Below are positions 1-4,672 of a stretch of DNA of 5,476 bases, in pieces. Every line of letters begins with the position of its first letter. Positions within the stretch are counted from its first letter, which is position 1. Made by a program: the position numbers and the translations under genes. The notes under the pieces were generated by a model. It did no database searches. It saw only the letters and a program-made list of their open reading frames with translations, and had not been told where the DNA came from. The DNA is from Oscillospiraceae bacterium. Its GTDB lineage: Bacteria > Bacillota_A > Clostridia > Oscillospirales > Oscillospiraceae. The stretch is taken from positions 1 through 5,476 of the forward strand of contig JAFQHF010000062.1 of assembly GCA_017398105.1 (NCBI GenBank), read 5' to 3'.

Positions 1-447
<447 letters not shown>

Positions 448-501
448 AAATAATGATCGTCTCCTTTTTGACGGAATATAAATAATAGCTCTCAATCTTT
501 A

Positions 502-530
502 TTTATACCATATTACCAAATAAAATGCAA
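502..530 (-). promoter_or_regulatory. Probable sigma-A type promoter of typA
   Basis: On the minus strand the -35 candidate is TTGCAT (525-530) and the -10 is TATAAA (502-507), with exactly 17 bases between them. The -10 matches TATAAT at five of six positions; the -35 matches TTGACA at only three. Transcription would start near 495, leaving a leader of about 48 bases before the typA ATG. The spacer is very AT-rich, as promoters usually are. Seen by eye only. Confidence 0.5.
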
Positions 531-579
531 CATTTTTGTGTAAAAAGATTAATAAAAATACCTCGATCCAAGCAATGTG

Positions 580-654
580 TGTAGGGAACGGCCTGTGTGC
601 CGTTCCTCGCCCGGCCGCACCACATAGGGAACGACACATAGGTCGTTCCCTACA
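580..654. repeat. Twin-hairpin intergenic repeat (REP/MITE-like), TGTAGGGAACG ends
   Basis: A GC-rich 75-bp block in an AT-rich spacer. Its outer ends are a perfect 11-bp inverted repeat, TGTAGGGAACG (580-590) and CGTTCCCTACA (644-654). Inside it folds as two hairpins: GGAACGGC/GCCGTTCC (585-592 with 599-606, 6-base loop) and TAGGGAACGAC/GTCGTTCCCTA (625-635 with 642-652, 6-base loop). Both share the GGGAACG core but differ in the following bases, and the pairing is kept in each arm. There is no T-run on either side, so a simple terminator is unlikely. Similar GTAGGGAACG palindromes are, to my recollection, scattered through Oscillospiraceae intergenic regions. No open reading frame here looks real. 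The remaining bases of the 448-747 spacer hold only the two promoters listed. Confidence 0.8.
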
Positions 655-693
655 GGATCAACGAAGGATGTATAAAAATTCCCTCTTTACCTT

Positions 694-723
694 TTCACTC
701 CAATCTGCTACATTATATATAGT
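694..723 (+). promoter_or_regulatory. Candidate promoter of the zinc-ribbon membrane protein gene
   Basis: TTCACT (694-699, four of six to TTGACA) and TATAGT (718-723, five of six to TATAAT) are separated by 18 bases. The predicted start near 730 leaves a short leader that contains just the AAAGGAGG ribosome binding site at 733-740. An alternative pair, TTTACC (686-691) with TACATT (709-714) at 17-base spacing, is weaker in the -10. Confidence 0.4.
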
Positions 724-747
724 ATATCCGTGAAAGGAGGGAGCGCC

Positions 748-1095
748 ATGCAGTGTCTGCGCTGCGGCCGCGAGATCGAGGGCGATCAGGTTTTCTGTTT
801 CCTGTGCGAGTCCGTCATGGTAAAGCAGCCCGTCAAGCCAAATACCGTCGTCACCATCCCCGAGCGGTCCGCCCGGGTCCGGAGCACCCCCGTCCGGAAG
901 CCCGCCCGGTGCGAGGACGACACCGAGCAGCTCCGCCGGACCATCCTGCAGCTGCGGCTGTGGGTTTGCATGCTGATGGCCGCCCTGATGCTCTGCGTGG
1001 GCGCTCTGACCTGGCAGGAGCTGACCCGGGAGGAAAAGCCCGCCATCGGCCAGAATTACAGCTCCATCATCGACTTCGGCGGCGGTGGACGATAA
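748..1095 (+). CDS. Small zinc-ribbon, single-pass membrane protein of unknown function
   Basis: The 115-residue product begins MQCLRCGREIEGDQVFCFLC. C3, C6, C17 and C20 form a CxxC-x10-CxxC zinc ribbon of the kind common at the N-terminus of small Firmicutes membrane proteins. A basic linker (about 25-70) follows, ending in a polar, possibly helical stretch EDDTEQLRRTILQLR. One hydrophobic helix lies at about 71-89, then a short tail ends in FGGGGR. With the positive residues before the helix, the zinc ribbon is expected in the cytoplasm. The start is set by AAAGGAGG (733-740) seven bases before ATG 748; an in-frame GTG at 730 would overlap the ribosome binding site and is rejected. The gene is divergent from typA and stops three bases before parS. 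No enzymatic motif is seen and I do not recognise a named family. It could be a scaffold or sensor, but nothing here shows that. Confidence 0.85.
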   Translation: MQCLRCGREIEGDQVFCFLCESVMVKQPVKPNTVVTIPERSARVRSTPVRKPARCEDDTEQLRRTILQLRLWVCMLMAALMLCVGALTWQELTREEKPAIGQNYSSIIDFGGGGR

Positions 1096-1097
1096 AT

Positions 1098-1113
1098 TGT
1101 TTCACGTGAAACA
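1098..1113. other. parS: parS site: ParB (Spo0J) centromere-like binding palindrome
   Basis: TGTTTCACGTGAAACA is a perfect 16-bp palindrome identical to the idealised bacterial parS consensus. In known systems ParB (Spo0J) dimers load at this site, clamp and spread along DNA as CTP-dependent sliding clamps, and with ParA/Soj and SMC condensin direct origin segregation. The site is in the 3' spacer of the zinc-ribbon gene, three bases after its stop codon. Chromosomal parS sites usually cluster within the origin-proximal part of the chromosome, so this window is probably on the oriC side. No parB or parA gene is present in the window, and I see no second copy here. A chance match to all 16 positions in 5.5 kb is very improbable. 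Confidence 0.92.
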
Positions 1114-1146
1114 TTTATAAACAGAACACGTTTTGCAGACGATACG

Positions 1147-1186
1147 CCGTTGCGAAAGCAACGGTAAGATTCCCTCCCCCGAGGGG
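1147..1186. repeat. Left fragment of a hairpin repeat interrupted by the IS
   Basis: A hairpin CCGTTGC-GAAA-GCAACGG (1147-1153 with 1158-1164, GAAA tetraloop) is followed by TAAGATT and then CCCTCCCCCGAGGGG up to the IS edge. Rejoined with the sequence after the IS (from 2624) it restores a second hairpin, CTCCCC-CGA-GGGGAG, followed by AAGCC. This order (variable hairpin, then a CTCC..GGAGAAGCC hairpin, then TTnTCCC..ACACTG) is the same as the right end of the repeat at 2840-2893, so I read it as a copy of the same family split by the insertion. Confidence 0.65.
1177..1186. repeat. Left copy of the IS target-site duplication
   Basis: CCCCGAGGGG flanks the element here and again at 2614-2623. 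Because the IS-proximal bases and the target both contain runs of G or C, the exact IS boundary can slide (direct repeats of 2, 4, 6, 8 or 10 bp). The 10-bp reading is preferred because it leaves ends beginning CAATG, similar to IS4 ends, and IS4 elements are known to duplicate about 10 to 13 bp. Confidence 0.7.
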
Positions 1187-1204
1187 CAATGTCATAAACT
1201 TAAG
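1187..1204 (+). repeat. Left terminal inverted repeat of the IS4-family element
   Basis: CAATGTCATAAACTTAAG pairs with the right end at 17 of 18 positions; the mismatch is at position 10. The match stops abruptly after the AAG. Confidence 0.88.
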
Positions 1205-1212
1205 GATTCCAT

Positions 1213-1242
1213 TTCAAAGTATCAAAAAGGTACTGCGATAAT
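1213..1242 (+). promoter_or_regulatory. Candidate transposase promoter inside the IS
   Basis: TTCAAA (1213-1218) and GATAAT (1237-1242) are 18 bases apart, and a TG one base before the -10 gives the extended form TGcGATAAT. The start would be near 1249, giving a leader of about 68 bases to the preferred ATG. A perfect TTGACA at 1258-1263 has no good -10 at the correct distance. Between the two boxes AGTATC/GGTACT (1219-1224 with 1230-1235) could form a small hairpin. Confidence 0.4.
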
Positions 1243-1316
1243 TGTGCAAAATACCACTTGACAAATGTGAAATCGCCCAAAAATCAAGATGTATTCTTGC
1301 TTTTGGGGTGAAACCG

Positions 1317-2585
1317 ATGAAATCCTCCGTTATTTATCTTGAAATTGTTCGTTATATCCACTACATTATCTTCAGTGACTACTACATTCGCAGAGCCACA
1401 AAACGACAGATGGATTTTACGAGGAATCGCAAGATGAGCTTTACTGACTATATTTTCGCAATCATTAAAGGGACTAAAACCAGTTTGCAGTCCAGTATTG
1501 AAACTTTTTTCGAGTCTCAGCATAACAATCACATCGAGTACAGCAAGCAGGCCTTTTCCAAGGGACGGCAGCGCATCAAGCCGGAAGCATTTCAGGAACT
1601 TCTCCTTGCGGTTGCAGAACGATTCTACCAGACCGCTGAAACAAACAAGTGGCGCGGCTACCACTTATTCGGCATTGACGGAACCCGGCTGAATCTGCCC
1701 TGTACCCAGGAGCTGGAGGAAATTTACGGCAGCCAGACCTCTCAGGGTGCTCCCCAGGTACAGGCTCTGGTTTCCTGCCTGTACGATCTGCTCAACGGCA
1801 TGATCGTGGATACTCGTTTCAGAAGCTGCAAATCCAGCGAACGAGATGCCGCCAAGGATATGATAGAATCCTTTGATGCAGAAAAGTACGGAAAGCCTGT
1901 GTTCATCATGGATCGGGGGTATCCCTCCGCGGAGCTGATCGACACCATCATTCGTGCCGGTCACAAGTTTGTCATGCGCTGTCCGACGGAGTTTCTGCGC
2001 TCCATGAAACTGCCGAAGCGGGATAATGCTCTGTCGCACAAATTTGCGAAGCTGAAGGAAAAGGTGGATCTTCGTGTCGTAAAAGTTACACTTTCCACTG
2101 GAGATACGGAGTATCTGATAACAAATCTCTTTGATTCTGATTTGAAAGAGGATGATTTTTCCGACCTGTACCGTACCAGATGGGGAATCGAAACGAAGTA
2201 CAACGATATTAAGAACAAGCTGGAAATCGAAAATTTCACCGGATACACGCCGGATGCAATACTTCAGGATTTCTATGCGACGATGTTTCTTGCAAATCTG
2301 GCAGGAGTGCTGGAATTTGAACTGCACGACGAAATTGAAGCGGCTCACAACAGCCCTGAGAAGAAATACGAATATCGTATGAACCGAAACAGGACGATTT
2401 CAGAGCTGAAACGAACAGTCGTCGAAATGATTGCGACAAGGTCAAAAGCAAAGCGGATGAAGCTGTTTTTGGAGATGCAGAATCGATTACGCAATGCCGT
2501 TGTCCCAGTGCGCCCGAATAGGGCTACCCCACGAACAAAGCGGCATAAAACAGCCAAATTTTTCCAAAATATAAAACGCCCTTAA
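1317..2585 (+). CDS. IS4-family DDE transposase
   Basis: The 422-residue protein from ATG 1317 carries the RNase H-like DDE core that cuts and joins the IS ends. First Asp is D121 in FGIDGTRLNLP, second Asp D199 in FIMDRGYPSAELI, and Glu E292. The YREK signature of IS4 transposases is complete: Y285, R288, E292, K299 in YRTRWGIETKYNDIKNK, with spacing Y-2-R-3-E-6-K. The N-terminal DFTRNRKMSF (33-42) is a familiar IS4-family entry motif. The C-terminus is basic (RPNRATPRTKRHKTAKFF). Length fits the family. I chose ATG 1317 because GGGGTG (1305-1310) precedes it by six bases and family members carry sequence before DFTRNRK; a TTG at 1242 would lengthen it by 25 residues and an ATG at 1410 would shorten it by 31. 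No frameshift or stop interrupts the gene, so the enzyme is probably functional. Confidence 0.94.
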   Translation: MKSSVIYLEIVRYIHYIIFSDYYIRRATKRQMDFTRNRKMSFTDYIFAIIKGTKTSLQSSIETFFESQHNNHIEYSKQAFSKGRQRIKPEAFQELLLAVAERFYQTAETNKWRGYHLFGIDGTRLNLPCTQELEEIYGSQTSQGAPQVQALVSCLYDLLNGMIVDTRFRSCKSSERDAAKDMIESFDAEKYGKPVFIMDRGYPSAELIDTIIRAGHKFVMRCPTEFLRSMKLPKRDNALSHKFAKLKEKVDLRVVKVTLSTGDTEYLITNLFDSDLKEDDFSDLYRTRWGIETKYNDIKNKLEIENFTGYTPDAILQDFYATMFLANLAGVLEFELHDEIEAAHNSPEKKYEYRMNRNRTISELKRTVVEMIATRSKAKRMKLFLEMQNRLRNAVVPVRPNRATPRTKRHKTAKFFQNIKRP

Positions 2586-2595
2586 AAGTTGGGGG

Positions 2596-2613
2596 CTTAA
2601 GTTGATGACATTG
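2596..2613 (-). repeat. Right terminal inverted repeat of the IS4-family element
   Basis: CTTAAGTTGATGACATTG, read on the minus strand, is CAATGTCATCAACTTAAG and matches the left end with one mismatch. Confidence 0.88.
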
Positions 2614-2650
2614 CCCCGAGGGGAGAAGCCTTGTCCCGTATCCAACACTG
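2614..2650. repeat. Right target duplication and right fragment of the interrupted hairpin repeat
   Basis: CCCCGAGGGG (2614-2623) is the right copy of the target duplication. It continues as AGAAGCCTTGTCCCGTATCCAACACTG, which lines up with GAGAAGCCTTTTCCCATCTTACACTG at 2868-2893 with small differences. This second similarity shows that the repeat family includes bases beyond the hairpin and supports reading 1147-1186 plus 2624-2650 as one older repeat end. The 33 bases from 2651 to 2683 hold nothing I can name. Confidence 0.65.
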
Positions 2651-2683
2651 TTCGTTCTATTGTAATAGCTGCAAATCTCCACC

Positions 2684-2878
2684 AAAGGCTTCTCCCTTGA
2701 GGGAGAAGCTGGCATGGATTCGGCTCTTCGGAGCCGATTCCATGACTGATGAGGTGTGCAGCAGGCACCTCGTCTACTGCAGCACTCCGGCGAATTCGTA
2801 CTGCGGTAAATGCCGCCTTCGGCGGCGTGCACCTCATCAGTCAGCAAGCTGACAGCTTCTCCTCAAGGAGAAGCCTTT
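2684..2878. repeat. Composite multi-hairpin inverted-repeat element (MITE/REP-like), about 195 bp
   Basis: The ends are a perfect 12-bp inverted repeat, AAAGGCTTCTCC (2684-2695) and GGAGAAGCCTTT (2867-2878). Each arm holds two hairpins followed by the same motif. Left arm: GCTTCTCCC-TTGA-GGGAGAAGC (2688-2709), then a 14-bp stem with one mismatch and a TTCG loop (2713-2744), then GACTGATGAGGTG (2744-2756). Right arm on the other strand: GCTTCTCC-TTGA-GGAGAAGC (2855-2874), then GTCAGC-TT-GCTGAC (2840-2853), then GACTGATGAGGTG (2830-2842). Between the arms lie GTGCAGCAG/CTGCAGCAC (2756-2785, one mismatch) and GCCGCC-TTC-GGCGGC (2812-2826). No long reading frame here looks coding. The first hairpin and the CTGATGAGGTG motif are conserved between arms, while the second stem differs in sequence and length but keeps pairing. 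The element accounts for most of the gene-free stretch between the IS and the nuclease gene. Confidence 0.85.
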
Positions 2879-2902
2879 TCCCATCTTACACTGGAGGCAC
2901 AC

Positions 2903-3256
2903 ATGAACACCTTTGCGAACCCGAGGCTGACTGCTTTTGCGAAAGAATTACGCAAAAACATGACCCGCCACGAGCGCCATCTTTGGTACGATTTTCTCAA
3001 AGATCTTCCGGTGATGATCCACCGCCAAAAGGTCATTGGCCCCTACATCGTGGATTTCTACATCGCCGGGAAAAAGCTGGTCATCGAGCTGGACGGCTCC
3101 CAGCATTACAGCATCCCCGGCAAGCAGGCAGATGCGGTGCGGGACGGGTATCTTCGGGAGCAGGGCCTGACCGTGCTCCGCTATTCCAATTCCGATGTGG
3201 ACCGTGATTTCCCGGGAGTCTGCGGGGACATCCTGGCACATCTTCAGAATTCTTAA
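2903..3256 (+). CDS. DUF559 family Vsr-like endonuclease-domain protein
   Basis: The 117-residue protein is a single domain. Conserved family features run in order: TRHERHLWYDFL (21-32, with E24 and W28), IHRQKVIGPYIVDFY (39-53, with R41, Q42 and D51), KKLVIELDGSQH (57-68, with E62, D64 and H68), DAVRDGYLREQGLTVLRYSNSDV (77-99). D51 and E62 with nearby D64 and H68 form a plausible metal and catalytic set of the PD-(D/E)xK / Vsr fold. Known for the family: fold similarity to very-short-patch-repair nicking endonucleases; the substrate is not established. The start is ATG 2903, five bases after GGAGG (2893-2897); the reading frame opens further upstream through the hairpin repeat, but that extension is repeat-encoded and has no ribosome binding site. 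The gene begins 24 bases after the hairpin element and has no obvious operon partner. Function in the cell is unknown. Confidence 0.88.
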   Translation: MNTFANPRLTAFAKELRKNMTRHERHLWYDFLKDLPVMIHRQKVIGPYIVDFYIAGKKLVIELDGSQHYSIPGKQADAVRDGYLREQGLTVLRYSNSDVDRDFPGVCGDILAHLQNS

Positions 3257-3257
3257 G

Positions 3258-3286
3258 TTGCTTTTCCCCGAAAAATGCGGGATAAT
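3258..3286 (+). promoter_or_regulatory. Candidate promoter for the PH-like/DUF3786 gene pair
   Basis: TTGCTT (3258-3263) and GATAAT (3281-3286) are 17 bases apart; the -10 matches at five of six positions, the -35 at three. The start near 3293 would leave a very short leader carrying AAAGGAGG (3295-3302). If unused, the pair would be read through from the nuclease gene, since I see no terminator between 3256 and 3310. Confidence 0.4.
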
Positions 3287-3309
3287 GACACCAGAAAGGA
3301 GGAATCCCC

Positions 3310-3819
3310 GTGAAATTTGGATCTTGCTTTTTGGATCGGCTCGCCCGGATCGTGACCGCGCTGATCCTGCTGGCATTCATAGGTTTTGCCCTGCTGGCTG
3401 CCTATTTTGCCCTTCAGGACGATCTGCGGGAGTGGTGGGCACCGCTGCTGGCCGCACTCCTCATGGCTGTGTTCCTGTTTTCCTCGCTTTGGGAGATGGC
3501 ACCCACCCACCTGCATCCGGAAGGGGTCACGGTGTGCTTCTTTGGCTTGCGCCGGACCTTCCCCTGGTCGTCCATCCGTCAGACGGTGATCCTGGAGCCG
3601 ATCACGCTTAATGATCTCCGGACAGTGCCCTATACAGTGGTGCTGGTGACAGCCAAGGGCCATCCCATGACCCCCGATGCTTTGCCGGGATGGTTTCTCC
3701 TGCGCAACAGCTTCCGCCTGATCCGCATCCCCTGCACGGCAGAGTCCGTGGCCTATGTCCGAACATACTGCACCGCGCCGGAGCTTGACCGCCGCTGCCG
3801 CAGGAAGGAGGCCCCATGA
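3310..3819 (+). CDS. Two-helix membrane protein with a possible PH-like cytoplasmic domain
   Basis: The 169-residue product starts at GTG 3310, seven bases after AAAGGAGG (3295-3302). Two hydrophobic helices lie at about 13-35 and 43-61, joined by a short polar turn containing QDDLREWW. The rest (about 66-157) is soluble with alternating beta-like segments: HLHPEGVTVCFFGLRRTFPWSSI, then PYTVVLVTAKGH, then WFLLRNSFRLIRIP. The pattern of a helix pair followed by 'xxxPEGVxxxxxGxxxxxPWSxI' is what I associate with bacterial PH-domain membrane proteins, but this is pattern resemblance only. The C-terminus is Cys/Arg-rich (CTAPELDRRCRRKEAP). Its stop overlaps the start of the next gene as ATGA, so the two are almost certainly co-transcribed and translationally coupled. 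Function unknown. Confidence 0.82.
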   Translation: MKFGSCFLDRLARIVTALILLAFIGFALLAAYFALQDDLREWWAPLLAALLMAVFLFSSLWEMAPTHLHPEGVTVCFFGLRRTFPWSSIRQTVILEPITLNDLRTVPYTVVLVTAKGHPMTPDALPGWFLLRNSFRLIRIPCTAESVAYVRTYCTAPELDRRCRRKEAP

Positions 3820-4421
3820 TCCCCAAACGCGATAACTACGCCATCCAGGCCGAGGAGGCCCGGCGGCTGTTTCTGACCTACGACCAGACCGCCATGCCCG
3901 CCCAGCGGGACGAAGGGTACCTGTACCTGCGCTTCTGCGGCTCTGACTACCGCATTTGCCGGGCCGACGGCCATCTGTTCCGCCGGTCCGGCGATCTCTG
4001 GCTCCCCGCCGACTCCCATGGGGAGGTGCTGACCATTTTCGACTATCTGTGCGATGCAAAGCCCGGCCGGGCCCCCGCCCGGGAGGCGGTGTCCATGTCC
4101 AGCCTGGGCGGCCATGTCCACACGGGTCTGGCCTCCGCCTCCGGGCCTCTGGAACGGGCAATCGATACAGACCCCGAAGCCTTCCGCCGGGCCTGTCTGG
4201 CCCTGGGCGGCCGGGAAAAGGGCGGCGGGGACCTGTGCTTCGAGCTGGACCTGTTTGAGGACCTGCCGGTGCTGCTGCGATTCTGGCACGCCGACGAGGA
4301 TTTCCCCGCCCAGCTGGACCTGCTCTGGGACCGGAACACCCTCCGGTTTTTGCGCTACGAAACCACCTGGTTCGCCGCCGGAGTCCTGCGTGCCCGGCTC
4401 CGGGAGGCCATGGAGCAATGA
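3816..4421 (+). CDS. DUF3786-like soluble protein
   Basis: The 201-residue product starts at ATG 3816 with GGAAGGAGG (3803-3811) four bases before it and shares ATGA with the upstream stop. No signal peptide or membrane helix is seen. The C-terminal part LPVLLRFWHADEDFPAQLDLLWDRN (150-174) followed by FLRYETTWFAAGVLR (178-192) resembles the DUF3786 pattern, in which FW..DE.FPA precedes a D.N turn and a conserved Tyr/Glu. The middle includes a VLTIFDYLCDA segment (71-81). It holds four cysteines (41, 48, 79, 127, with another at 141), spaced too irregularly to be a clear cluster motif. DUF3786 proteins occur, as I recall, mainly in anaerobes, some near corrinoid or CO/acetyl-CoA genes, which would fit cooS downstream, but a terminator separates the two. 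Function unknown. Confidence 0.83.
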   Translation: MIPKRDNYAIQAEEARRLFLTYDQTAMPAQRDEGYLYLRFCGSDYRICRADGHLFRRSGDLWLPADSHGEVLTIFDYLCDAKPGRAPAREAVSMSSLGGHVHTGLASASGPLERAIDTDPEAFRRACLALGGREKGGGDLCFELDLFEDLPVLLRFWHADEDFPAQLDLLWDRNTLRFLRYETTWFAAGVLRARLREAMEQ

Positions 4422-4430
4422 TTTTCCACA

Positions 4431-4469
4431 AAAGCATCCCGCGCTGCCGCGGGGTGCTTTATTTATTTT
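4431..4469 (+). terminator. Rho-independent terminator after the DUF3786-like gene
   Basis: AAAGCATCCCGCG (4431-4443) pairs with CGCGGGGTGCTTT (4448-4460) over 13 positions, including one G-U wobble, with a CTGC loop. It is followed by ATTTATTTT. The stem begins 10 bases after the stop codon. This isolates the upstream pair from cooS. Confidence 0.9.
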
Positions 4470-4480
4470 CCATAATTCCC

Positions 4481-4517
4481 TGTGGGATATTTCCCACAAA
4501 ATCCCCCCAACGGGGAT
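4481..4517. other. Two small hairpins between the terminator and the cooS promoter
   Basis: TGTGGGA-TATT-TCCCACA (4481-4498) is a perfect 7-bp stem, and ATCCCC-CCAAC-GGGGAT (4501-4517) a perfect 6-bp stem two bases later. They lie upstream of the -35 box and outside the cooS transcript. They could be a regulator site or a backup terminator, though no T-run follows. The rest of the 4422-4672 spacer holds the terminator, the promoter and an 85-base leader in which I see no convincing riboswitch. Confidence 0.45.
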
Positions 4518-4552
4518 ACAGAAACTTGGACGAAATATGGTGAAAGTACCGA

Positions 4553-4581
4553 TTGACATTTGCTTCCATAATGGATAAAAT
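4553..4581 (+). promoter_or_regulatory. Strong sigma-A type promoter of cooS
   Basis: A perfect -35 TTGACA (4553-4558) and TAAAAT (4576-4581, five of six) are separated by 17 bases, in AT-rich surroundings. Transcription should begin near 4588, giving a leader of about 85 bases. I see no CooA-type half sites (TGTCG/CGACA) next to it. Confidence 0.8.
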
Positions 4582-4672
4582 AATATCGATACTTAGTGTG
4601 TGTTTCTGCGCCCATTTTGCGGATGCACCATCTGAGGATTTCTGACAAATCTTTTTCTTAGGAGGAATTACT

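Larger units (their letters stand above)
1187..2613 (+). mobile_element. Complete IS4-family insertion sequence, about 1427 bp
   Basis: The element has 18-bp terminal inverted repeats with one mismatch, a full-length DDE transposase covering most of its length, and flanking 10-bp direct repeats. The left end CAATGTCATAAACTTAAG resembles the ends I recall for IS4 itself (TAATGCCGATCAGTTAAG). Its base composition is visibly less GC-rich than the genes around it, as expected for recent arrival. The transposase reads left to right and stops 10 bases before the right inverted repeat. No passenger gene is present. It appears intact and therefore possibly active; I cannot assign a named IS without an ISfinder search. 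Confidence 0.92.

Noticed and set aside
580..654. Twin hairpins as a transcription terminator or a CRISPR fragment
   Set aside because: No T-run follows either stem, and there are no regularly spaced direct repeats with unique spacers.
1147..1164. GAAA-loop hairpin as terminator of the zinc-ribbon gene
   Set aside because: It is followed by TAAGATT rather than a T-run and fits better as part of the interrupted repeat.
1258..1263. Perfect TTGACA as a promoter -35 for the transposase
   Set aside because: No acceptable -10 lies 15 to 19 bases downstream; the upstream extended -10 pair is better.
1665..2348. Long open frame of 227 residues on the minus strand inside the IS
   Set aside because: It is antisense to the transposase, which has complete catalytic motifs; it has no ribosome binding site and no recognisable domain.
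2746..2775. CTGATGAG followed by a GTG/CAC stem resembles the conserved core of a hammerhead ribozyme
   Set aside because: After the would-be stem II the sequence is CTCGTC, not the required GAAA, and no cleavage-site stem III is seen.
2487..2852. Several open frames across the repeat region on both strands
   Set aside because: They run through hairpin repeats and the IS end, lack ribosome binding sites, and show no protein-like pattern.
2810..2902. Upstream extension of the nuclease gene by 31 codons
   Set aside because: The extension is translated repeat sequence with no ribosome binding site; ATG 2903 has GGAGG five bases upstream.
3253..4437. 394-residue open frame on the minus strand
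   Set aside because: It is a GC-rich shadow rich in Arg, Gly and Pro lying opposite two genes with good starts and coupling.
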